Shown here: positions 39,803 through 47,237 of the stretch, one piece after another
How the letters are laid out: the number at the start of each line of letters is the position of its first letter
How positions within the stretch are numbered: the stretch's first letter is position 1
NCBI GenBank assembly: GCA_937881055.1
Contig: CALGFJ010000311.1
Coordinates: 1-47,237, forward strand
From: an uncultured Acidimicrobiaceae bacterium
Lineage (GTDB): Bacteria > Actinomycetota > Acidimicrobiia > Acidimicrobiales > RAAP-2
Reading direction: 5' to 3'
DNA: 47,237 bases
Notes under the pieces: generated by a model
What the model was told of the DNA's origin: nothing
What the model saw: only the letters and a program-made list of their open reading frames with translations
Databases searched by the model: none
Position numbers and translations under genes: made by a program

Positions 39803-39823
39803 ATAAGACGACTGTCGTATGAT
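39803..39823. promoter_or_regulatory. Pseudo-palindromic candidate operator between dehydratase and GntR genes
   Basis: ATAAGACGAC-T-GTCGTATGAT, 8 of 10 arm positions complementary, in a divergent promoter region. Confidence 0.4.
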
Positions 39824-40023
39824 AACATCGAGATTGTGGAGGCGCAAGAGCGGGTCGCCTTAATGCAATTTCGGGGAGGTCAAGGTGAATGGCATTGAGT
39901 CAAGTGCAGATTCCTCGTCGATAAGAACGTTGAGTCCCGCGTGACACCATCGCCAGCCCTGTCCCACCTTGTCATTGGTGACGTTGACCGAATTGTTCTC
40001 GGTTCGAACACAACGAGCGAATT

Positions 40024-40827
40024 ATGCTGAAAACTGTTGATACACCTGCTTCGGATGAAGGGCGTCAAGAAGTGAGTACTCCGCTCTCCCTTCCAGCGCG
40101 CCCAGCTCGCCTCAATCACATCGTCGTCTCATCATTGATAGACGAAGTTGTGTCCGGAAACCTGTCGGTGGGATCATCTCTCCCTCCAGAACAGATACTG
40201 TGCGAGGACTTCAAGGTCAGCCGTTCGGTCGTCCGAGAATCGGTGAAAATACTCGAAGAGAAAGGTCTGGTTGTGGCTCGCCAGGGTCAGGGGACAACGG
40301 TCCAGCCGGTTGACCTTTGGAATCTACTTGACCCGCTCGTACTCGACGCCTATATCCGCAATGACCGAAGTCTTTCCATTTTCGACGATCTTATGGAGGT
40401 TCGTGCGGCCCTAGAAAGTCAGATGGCTAGCCGAGCGGCGACGAGTTTGAGCCCAGATCAGTTGGAAGAATTACACGTGCGCTTGATGGAACTCGAGTCA
40501 CTTCTCGAAGACCCGCCTGGTTATACCGCAGCTGATATTGCCTACCACGACTTGATCGCTGGATTCTCGGGCCACTTACTGGCTCGCTCGATCTTAAGGA
40601 CAGTGCAACCTGTCGCCCTCGCGAACGCCTACTACGGTCGTACCCATAGATCGCGTGAGGACAATCTGCGCTCTCATGACGGTCACGCGACGATCTACGA
40701 AGCGTTGGCGAAGCGCGATCCAGTCGCGGCCGCCAGTGCCGTAGAGGATCACATACTTGGCTCATGGGAGACCTACAAGAGGTCGCTCTATGAGTCAAAG
40801 TCGAGTACTGGTCAAAATGAGAGTTAG
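40024..40827 (+). CDS. FadR-subfamily (FCD) GntR transcriptional regulator
   Basis: wHTH LIDEVVSGNLSVGSSLPPEQILCEDFKVSRSVVRESVKILEEKGLVVARQGQGTTV; FCD region DLMEVRAALESQMASRAA. Confidence 0.92.
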   Translation: MLKTVDTPASDEGRQEVSTPLSLPARPARLNHIVVSSLIDEVVSGNLSVGSSLPPEQILCEDFKVSRSVVRESVKILEEKGLVVARQGQGTTVQPVDLWNLLDPLVLDAYIRNDRSLSIFDDLMEVRAALESQMASRAATSLSPDQLEELHVRLMELESLLEDPPGYTAADIAYHDLIAGFSGHLLARSILRTVQPVALANAYYGRTHRSREDNLRSHDGHATIYEALAKRDPVAAASAVEDHILGSWETYKRSLYESKSSTGQNES

Positions 40828-40899
40828 GAACTTAAATCGTTAGGAGACGAACATCGTCGCTCGAGGCTCTGTCTCCTCTCAGGCAGAGTTGGCGACCAA

Positions 40900-40984
40900 C
40901 CAAGACCGCTTAAACCGATACGTGAGTTGGACAGTGGTTCCCAACCCCCTCGTCCAACTCACGTGTCGGTTTAAGCGGTCTTGG
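40900..40984. repeat. Near-perfect 33-bp inverted repeat with 19-nt loop
   Basis: CCAAGACCGCTTAAACCGATACGTGAGTTGGAC / GTCCAACTCACGTGTCGGTTTAAGCGGTCTTGG; 32/33 Watson-Crick plus one G-U. Confidence 0.95.
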
Positions 40985-41180
40985 CGGCGAAATAACCATC
41001 GGCAATCGACTCCTGAGATAGTCCTGGTGACAGGACGATCTCACTGACACTCGAGTCAACGCCCGACAATCATATGCTCCCGGAGGCCGCCGCGCCGATT
41101 GATCAACTCGAATTCGCGCCAGCGGTTTCGGTTTCGTGGAGCATGCGGAAAAGGTTGGATCAACAAGAGGAGGCGGACTT

Positions 41181-41495
41181 ATGGGGAAATCTATCGCGTT
41201 GCGAACCTGGCTCAGACCAGGAATGGAAATGGCGTACGAGAAGGCCCACGCGGAGGTGTGGCCTGAACTCGTGGCCGTGCAACGAGACCTAGGCATTGAG
41301 CACTGGCTCATATTTCGCCACGGTGTCGAGCTCTTCCACGTCGTCGAATGCGACGACTTCGATCGAGCCATCGCCGCCCTAACAGAGCACTCGATCGATC
41401 AACGATGGCAGGCCGAGATGGCGCGCTACGTCGTGGTGGCTGACGATGGCAAGGGTGCGGCGGTCGACCGACTGCGTCTTGTCTACGGCCGATGA
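41181..41495 (+). CDS. L-rhamnose/L-fucose mutarotase family (DUF718/RhaM-like)
   Basis: RTWLRPGMEMAYEKAHAEVWPELVAVQRDLGIEHWLIFRHGVELFHVVECDDFDRA; AGGAGG upstream of ATG 41181. Confidence 0.85.
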   Translation: MGKSIALRTWLRPGMEMAYEKAHAEVWPELVAVQRDLGIEHWLIFRHGVELFHVVECDDFDRAIAALTEHSIDQRWQAEMARYVVVADDGKGAAVDRLRLVYGR

Positions 41496-42535
41496 ACTGT
41501 GACTCCGCGAGACCTTCGCCGGTCTCCGCCGACAATATGAATACCCTCGCAACGCGGCCCTTCTTGAAGCGCCCCATTCGACTGACTGAAATATCGCTGG
41601 GCTGCGCACAACTCGGGAACCTCTATCGAGCTATCACCGATGATCAGGCCCGCGCCACAGTCGATGCCGCTTGGGAGCAGGGTGTGCGCTACTTCGACAC
41701 TGCGCCCCATTACGGACTCGGGCTCTCCGAGCGTCGCCTTGGCGCTGCGCTTGCGGGTCGGCCTCGCGACGAGTACGTCCTTTCAACGAAAGTTGGTCGA
41801 CTCCTTGAGCCCACGAGCCACCGAGGGGAACGCGACGATGAGGGCTTCGACGTTCCAGCAACCCATCGACGCGTTTGGGATTTCAGTCGTGACGGCGTCA
41901 TCCGGTCCCTCGAAGCAAGCCTCGAGCGACTCGGTGTGGACGCCGTTGACATCGTGTTTCTCCACGACCCCGACGAGCATCGACGCGAAGCCCTTGACAC
42001 CGCCTACCCCGCACTTGAGGAACTGCGCGCGCAGGGCATCATCTCGGCGATCGGCGCGGGAATGAACCAAACAGGGATGCTGGCCGACTTCGCTCGCCAA
42101 ACCGACATGGACATCTTGATGCTCGCCGGACGCTACACCCTCCTCGAGCAATCAGCCCTCGACGAACTATTGCCAAGCTGCGAAGCGCGTCGAATCGGGA
42201 TCGTCGCCGCGGGCGTATTCAACAGCGGTCTGCTCTCGCGCTCCACACCAGGAGATGGAGCGAAGTACAACTACGGCGACGCCCCCGTGAAGCTCATTGA
42301 GCGCGCGCGACGCATCGCGAAAATCTGCGCACTGCACAACACATCGCTCCCGGCGGTCGCTCTGGCATTTCCATTGACACACCCCAGCGTCGTTAGCGTC
42401 TGTGTTGGCTCGCGCTCGCCAGAACAAATCAAGGCCAACGTTGATTTATTCCGTTCGGGTGTGCCTGACTCCGTGTGGGTTCAGCTGAAGGAGGAGGGAT
42501 TTTTGCGACGGGACGCTCCGGTACCCACTAACTAA
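41492..42535 (+). CDS. Aldo/keto reductase (D-threo-aldose 1-dehydrogenase / L-fucose dehydrogenase-like)
   Basis: GVRYFDTAPHYGLGLSERRLGAALAGRPRDEYVLSTKVGRLL; ATGA overlap with mutarotase. Confidence 0.83.
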   Translation: MNCDSARPSPVSADNMNTLATRPFLKRPIRLTEISLGCAQLGNLYRAITDDQARATVDAAWEQGVRYFDTAPHYGLGLSERRLGAALAGRPRDEYVLSTKVGRLLEPTSHRGERDDEGFDVPATHRRVWDFSRDGVIRSLEASLERLGVDAVDIVFLHDPDEHRREALDTAYPALEELRAQGIISAIGAGMNQTGMLADFARQTDMDILMLAGRYTLLEQSALDELLPSCEARRIGIVAAGVFNSGLLSRSTPGDGAKYNYGDAPVKLIERARRIAKICALHNTSLPAVALAFPLTHPSVVSVCVGSRSPEQIKANVDLFRSGVPDSVWVQLKEEGFLRRDAPVPTN

Positions 42536-43956
42536 ACAATTCGGTGACGGCCGTACTGCTGGCGAATTAGTGGTTGGAAACCACTGTCGACACTCGCGAA
42601 AACGTCAAGCGACCATTCCACCGGACGTCCACGGTAAGCCCAAGCCGCTTGGTTCGCCACCCCCCTGGCTACGTACTCGTCTCGCTTTGGCACCGTAATG
42701 GGAACTCCGAAAACCTGCGATGCGATCTCAACGACGGCGGCGTTCGACGAGGCTCCGCCGATAAGGATGATCCGTTGTGGCTCGACTCCCACGGCGCAGA
42801 GGGCGTCCAGCCCATCAGCGAGTCCACAAAGCAGTCCTTCGATTGCGGCGCGCGCGAGGTTGGCTCTCGTAGTTGAGGCGAGCGTCAGTCCGAACAGCGT
42901 CGCTGTAGCATTTGGAAGATTCGGGGTTCGCTCGCCCTCAAAATATGGTTGGAGGACGAGGCCACCGGACCCAGTATTCGCGGCTTGTGCGAGTCGACCA
43001 AGTTCAACATGATTGGCCCCCATGAGCTGGGCGACGACGTCCAGGATTCTCGCGGCGTTCAGTGTTGCCACGAGTGGTAGATAGTGGCCGGTAGCATCGG
43101 CAAAACCACAAACCGTCCCCGTTTTATCGGCGACCGCTTTGTCACTCGGGGCGAAAACGGTGCCACTCGTACCGATGGAGACGACGACGTCACCGAGAGA
43201 CGCGCTCAACCCTAAAGCAGCAGCTGCGTTATCTCCGGCGCCTGCACCGATGACGATGCCTGCGGGGACGACGGGAGCGACACCGCCGACGGTAGTGCCC
43301 GCGGACTCACCTGGTCCGAGGACACGCGGGAGCGTAGGAACATGCCCCAGCGCCCAGCGGACGATTTCCATATCGTAGGTGCCCTTTTCGGGGCTCCAAT
43401 AAAGGGTGCCACTTGCGTCCGAGCGATCTGTAGTGAGGGCTGACAGATCGGGACCGAGTGGAGTCGTCCCTCGAGGTCCGTAACCTAGCAATCGCCATGT
43501 CAGCCAGTCGTGTGGAAGTGCAACAGCAGCCACTTGCGCCGCATTCTCCGGTTCTTCTTCCAACAGCCAACGTAACTTTGTCGCGGTGAAGGAAGCCACT
43601 GGCACCGATCCAGTGCGTTCGATGAGGGCGGTTCGGCCGAAATACTTGATCAACTCATCGCTGGCCCCCGCAGAACGCACGTCGTTCCACAACAGCGCGG
43701 GTCGAATGACCTTTCCATCGGGATCGAGTACGACCATGCCGTGTTGTTGCGCGGCAATGGAAAGAGCACATACGTCGTCAATCCCTCCAGCGTCTTCCAA
43801 GGCTGCTAGCAGAGCGCGCCACCACGATTCCGGATCAACCTCGGTCCCTCCGGGATGCGGTGCGCGCCCTTCGCGGACGGCGACTCCAGAAACCAGGTCT
43901 CGCACGACGACCTTGCAACTCTGAGTTGATGAGTCGATCCCCGCGACGAGCGCCAC
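42532..43956 (-). CDS. xylB: Xylulokinase
   Basis: LVAGIDSSTQSCKVVVRD; GIVIGAGAGDNAAAALG; SIGTSGTVFAPSD; directly downstream of xylA. Confidence 0.92.
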   Translation of the reverse strand: MALVAGIDSSTQSCKVVVRDLVSGVAVREGRAPHPGGTEVDPESWWRALLAALEDAGGIDDVCALSIAAQQHGMVVLDPDGKVIRPALLWNDVRSAGASDELIKYFGRTALIERTGSVPVASFTATKLRWLLEEEPENAAQVAAVALPHDWLTWRLLGYGPRGTTPLGPDLSALTTDRSDASGTLYWSPEKGTYDMEIVRWALGHVPTLPRVLGPGESAGTTVGGVAPVVPAGIVIGAGAGDNAAAALGLSASLGDVVVSIGTSGTVFAPSDKAVADKTGTVCGFADATGHYLPLVATLNAARILDVVAQLMGANHVELGRLAQAANTGSGGLVLQPYFEGERTPNLPNATATLFGLTLASTTRANLARAAIEGLLCGLADGLDALCAVGVEPQRIILIGGASSNAAVVEIASQVFGVPITVPKRDEYVARGVANQAAWAYRGRPVEWSLDVFASVDSGFQPLIRQQYGRHRIV

Positions 43957-43959
43957 GAA

Positions 43960-45150
43960 TCACCGTGCGCCGAGAAGGTGCTCCGTTGCCAATTGTTGAA
44001 GGCGAACGAACCCGAAACCTTTACCGTCGAAGAATGCCTGGGAGTCGAAATCCTCCCAAAGCGATCGGTCGGACTTGAGAGAATCCACAGTATCTCCCGG
44101 ACTCAGCGTCGGCTCTTCAATTTCGAATACCTTGGCAGCGATCAATGCGGATTGAACTTCAGGGTCTGCTCGGAAGGCTCTCGCGCGCTGCTTGAGCATC
44201 AGGTAGTTGCTCATATTGGCAACAGCGGAATCCCACACGCCGCTCGCGTCCTCCGTTCGGCTGGGCTTGTAGTCAAAGTGGCGCGGCCCGTCATATGTCG
44301 ATCCTCCGTTCGGACCACCGTTCTCAAGCAGGTCGACGAGCGCGAAGGCATTGTGTAGATCCCCGTGGCCAAAAACCAAGTCTTGGTCGTACTTAATGCT
44401 CCTCTGTCCATTGAGGTCTATGTGAAACAACTTGTCATGGTAGAGAGCTTGCGCAACGCCTGCTGCATAGTTAAGACCGGCCATCTGTTCATGTCCGACT
44501 TCTGGATTGACGCCGACCATCTCTGGATGCTCCAAGGAACTGATGAACGCGAGTGCGTGCCCCACCGTAGGGAGCAAGATATCGCCACGGGGCTCGTTGG
44601 GCTTCGGCTCAATGGCAAAACGAATGTCCCAACCTTGCGAAAGAACATAATCAGCGAGGAAGTCAACTGCTTCGCGGTAACGCTCGAGAGCTGCACGCAC
44701 GTTCTTCGCGGAATCGTACTCGGCGCCTTCGCGGCCACCCCACATGACGAAAGTCTTGGCCCCGAGTTCAACACCGAGTTCGAGCTGACGAAGGACTTTG
44801 CGGATGGCGAATCGACGGACACTGCGATCGTTTGAGGTGAATCCGCCATCTTTGAACACGGGTGCCGAAAAAAGGTTGGTCGTCACCATCGGAACGATGA
44901 GTCCCGTGTCGGCGAGCGCTTGATTCAGGCGGTTGATTTGACCCTGGCGTTGGGAGTCGGAAGACCCAAAAGCGAACAGGTCGTCGTCGTGGAATGAAAG
45001 ACCGTACGCTCCTATCTCCGCGAGCTTCTCGAGAACGTGCACGACGTCCATCGGTGCCCGAGTGGGATTTCCGAACGTGTCAATTCCGCTATATCCTATG
45101 GTCCAAAGACCGAACGAGAACCTGTCTTCTGCAGTTGGCTTGGGTGTCAT
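43960..45150 (-). CDS. xylA: Xylose isomerase
   Basis: [78 protein letters not shown]. Confidence 0.96.
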   Translation of the reverse strand: MTPKPTAEDRFSFGLWTIGYSGIDTFGNPTRAPMDVVHVLEKLAEIGAYGLSFHDDDLFAFGSSDSQRQGQINRLNQALADTGLIVPMVTTNLFSAPVFKDGGFTSNDRSVRRFAIRKVLRQLELGVELGAKTFVMWGGREGAEYDSAKNVRAALERYREAVDFLADYVLSQGWDIRFAIEPKPNEPRGDILLPTVGHALAFISSLEHPEMVGVNPEVGHEQMAGLNYAAGVAQALYHDKLFHIDLNGQRSIKYDQDLVFGHGDLHNAFALVDLLENGGPNGGSTYDGPRHFDYKPSRTEDASGVWDSAVANMSNYLMLKQRARAFRADPEVQSALIAAKVFEIEEPTLSPGDTVDSLKSDRSLWEDFDSQAFFDGKGFGFVRLQQLATEHLLGAR

Positions 45151-45188
45151 GTCAACTCCGCACTGGTCATTTCGAAGATGACCAAGTA

Positions 45189-45211
45189 ATATGTTGCTGT
45201 CGCCAACATAT
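45189..45211. promoter_or_regulatory. Candidate XylR/ROK operator upstream of xylA
   Basis: ATATGTTG-CTGTCGC-CAACATAT, perfect 8-bp inverted repeat about 40 bp upstream of xylA ATG. Confidence 0.55.
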
Positions 45212-45691
45212 CATGTCGATTGAAGTTAAGGCGAGCCGATTGGAAGGGCGGCGATTGGCCAACATCTGTGGGTATTTGAAATCTGAGACGAGAGGTCGCC
45301 GAGAATTTGTGGTGTTTCGCTGGATTGATTTCGAACTCCGGGGCGCCGATGAGGACGCATTTGAGTCCGACGTCATACCTTGGGACCCTAGAGGGGTCCC
45401 TCTCGAGAACTGGTTGGGGTTGTTGCAGTCCGCACGATGATGAGAACTCCGAACGTGAACACGGGAGCAGCGCAGTCTCCAATGATCGTCAAAGATTCGT
45501 CGGCGGCGAATGATTACCGATCATGTCCGCCTCGGGTTTGGTCGGGCGTGCGTGGCGGATCTTGCTAGTGGAAATATCATCAACCGGAATCAGTGATTGG
45601 AACGTTGGCGCGTGATGCAGATTCTGACGAACCAATTCGACACCACGCGTATGAATGAAATGAACACTGTCGAACTGTCTTCTACACGCCA

Positions 45692-46945
45692 ATGGTCAAA
45701 GGGGCCATCGTTCGTCGACAACGGACGAGCTGGATGGATAGTCTCGAACGCCCCGATCAGATGAGTAACAACAATGCAAGTGTTGGCGATTCAGTGCGAC
45801 GCAGGAATCTATCCGAGATTCTGGTTCTCGTGCACGAGAGCGGCCCGCTCAATCGCGCGGAACTAACTCGTGAGTCCGGTCTCAACCGCTCGACCATTGC
45901 TCGACTGGTGGTGGAACTGGCCAACCTTGACCTCATACGAGAATCTGAGCCGCGTGACACGGGAGTTGTGGGTCGGCCAAGCCCCGTCATTCGGGCAAAT
46001 GACGACATCGTTGCGGTATGTATAAATCCCGACATCGACGCGGTCGCCGTCGCATTGATTGGCCTCGGCGGTGAAATTCGTGGTCAGGTTCGACGCGTTA
46101 CGACGAGCGTGCCTTCCGTCGAAGACATGATCCTCCTAACGTCGCGAGTCATCAAGGAGTTGATTGAAGAGATCGAGGGCGATCTTCGGATTATCGCGGC
46201 GGGCATCGCCGTTCCAGGAATTGTCCGAGTTGATCTGGGTGTCGTGGAGTTTGCTCCGCACCTCGGCTGGACGAATGAACCTGTCGCACAGTTGATGCGA
46301 GAGCGACTTGGTTATCCGACGTTTGTTGCTAACGACGCCAATTTGGGAATAATCGCTGAGCGCCTCTACGGAATGGCGCGCGGGAAAAGCGATGTCATCT
46401 ACTTGAACGGGAGTGGGAGCGGAATCGGTGGCGGGGTGATCGTCAACGATCGACCATTGACCGGAATTCATGGTTTTGGTGCGGAACTCGGACATACCTC
46501 CACCTCCCTTAAGGGAGTGCCTTGCTACTGCGGACGACGCGGTTGTCTGGAGACTGAGGTCAGTCTTGCGCGCTTGCTCAGCGTCGTGGGCCAGTCCAGT
46601 ATTGATCCTGATGATCTTGGGCTGCTCATTGGATCGTCGAATCACAGAGCGCTTCGCCGTGAGGCGGACCGACAGCTCGACATTCTCGCCGTCGCCATTT
46701 CCAACTTCATCAGCGTCTTCAATCCTGAGATTGTCGTCCTCGCCGGATTTCTCGGTGGGCTCCTCGAGATGAATCCGACGAGACTGCGCGAGCATGTCGT
46801 GCACAATTCGTTTCACCAACTCAGTTCAGATGTGAAGATTGTCCGGGCAAGCCTGCATTCGCAGCACCTTCTCGTAGGTGCTGCCGAACTGGCATTTTCC
46901 GGAGTACTAAATGACCCGATCACCATTACTCGGACGAGCACGTAA
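45692..46945 (+). CDS. ROK-family transcriptional regulator (XylR-like); start may be ATG 45761
   Basis: N-terminal wHTH ILVLVHESGPLNRAELTRESGLNRSTIARLVVEL; ROK motifs GFGAELGHTS and CYCGRRGCLET. Confidence 0.9.
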   Translation: MVKGAIVRRQRTSWMDSLERPDQMSNNNASVGDSVRRRNLSEILVLVHESGPLNRAELTRESGLNRSTIARLVVELANLDLIRESEPRDTGVVGRPSPVIRANDDIVAVCINPDIDAVAVALIGLGGEIRGQVRRVTTSVPSVEDMILLTSRVIKELIEEIEGDLRIIAAGIAVPGIVRVDLGVVEFAPHLGWTNEPVAQLMRERLGYPTFVANDANLGIIAERLYGMARGKSDVIYLNGSGSGIGGGVIVNDRPLTGIHGFGAELGHTSTSLKGVPCYCGRRGCLETEVSLARLLSVVGQSSIDPDDLGLLIGSSNHRALRREADRQLDILAVAISNFISVFNPEIVVLAGFLGGLLEMNPTRLREHVVHNSFHQLSSDVKIVRASLHSQHLLVGAAELAFSGVLNDPITITRTST

Positions 46946-47076
46946 CCTCCGTTCCAGGGACATGTGAACCACTTAGAGTTCAACCGGGGAAGAACGACCA
47001 CGGTCAAAGCGCCATTGACCCACTCGACTTGATTGATGCTTTGCTGGTGGCGAACTCATCCTGGAAACACGGTGAT

Positions 47077-47237
47077 TCACATGACGCGATGCGCCCCAGG
47101 AGCAGGGAGCGCCCTGAAGATCCGCGGTGGCGTGAAGCCATCGGACGCAAATGCGGCTATCACGCAACGCTCAATCATGCGATGATCCTCGGAGCGGATC
47201 AGCGCAATCACGCAGCCACCGAAGCCCCCGCCGATCA
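47077..47237 (-). CDS. galK: Galactokinase, C-terminal fragment (runs off right edge)
   Basis: Manual minus translation: IGGGFGGCVIALIRSEDHRMIERCVIAAFASDGFTPPRIFRALPAPGAHRVM*, typical GHMP/galactokinase C-terminus; not in ORF track. Confidence 0.75.
   Translation of the reverse strand, partial: IGGGFGGCVIALIRSEDHRMIERCVIAAFASDGFTPPRIFRALPAPGAHRVM

Noticed and set aside
39788-39825. Canonical CRP/cAMP site search (TGTGA-N6-TCACA) near the sugar operon
   Set aside because: No convincing match seen there or elsewhere, so a direct cAMP-Crp link to sugar genes is not supported.
47000-47030. Inverted repeat GGTCAA-AGCGCCA-TTGACC between the ROK gene and galK as a bidirectional terminator
   Set aside because: Only a 6-bp stem with a 7-nt loop and no U-tract; within chance expectation.

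Overview
The window is a GC-rich actinobacterial (Acidimicrobiia-like) chromosomal segment in three parts. (1) About 1-13.7 kb is housekeeping: partial purA (runs off the left edge, absent from the ORF track), a secreted BNR-like protein, dnaK-grpE-dnaJ-hspR, gpmA, amt-glnB, an Fe-S oxidoreductase, dcd, and an ABC-2 exporter. A GlnR-type box lies upstream of amt, and an HspR/HAIR-like element sits between divergent dnaK and gpmA promoters. (2) About 13.8-27.8 kb is a dense signalling/export region: two large FtsX-type permeases, one MacB/LolD-type ATPase, a NarX-like histidine kinase, a NarL-type regulator, a REC-only regulator, a REC / degenerate LuxR-HTH / class III nucleotide cyclase fusion, and a divergent operon encoding a cyclic-nucleotide-binding protein with an unrecognised N-terminal domain, an MBL-fold hydrolase and a phytoene-desaturase-like flavoprotein. 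This is the best candidate for an undescribed system: synthesis, sensing and possible degradation of a cyclic nucleotide under two-component control. (3) From a tRNA-Gly(CCC) at 27.9 kb to the right edge is a sugar-catabolism region: an oxidative semi-phosphorylative aldose operon with its own ABC importer and FCD-GntR regulator, an L-rhamnose/L-fucose-type mutarotase plus aldo/keto reductase, xylA-xylB with a ROK regulator, and a partial galK (absent from the ORF track). Notable non-coding structures are a near-perfect 33-bp inverted repeat at 40900-40984, three GTGACC repeats at 10-bp period beside the tRNA, and several operator-like dyads. Product calls rest on motif and family recognition by eye; no database search was run.
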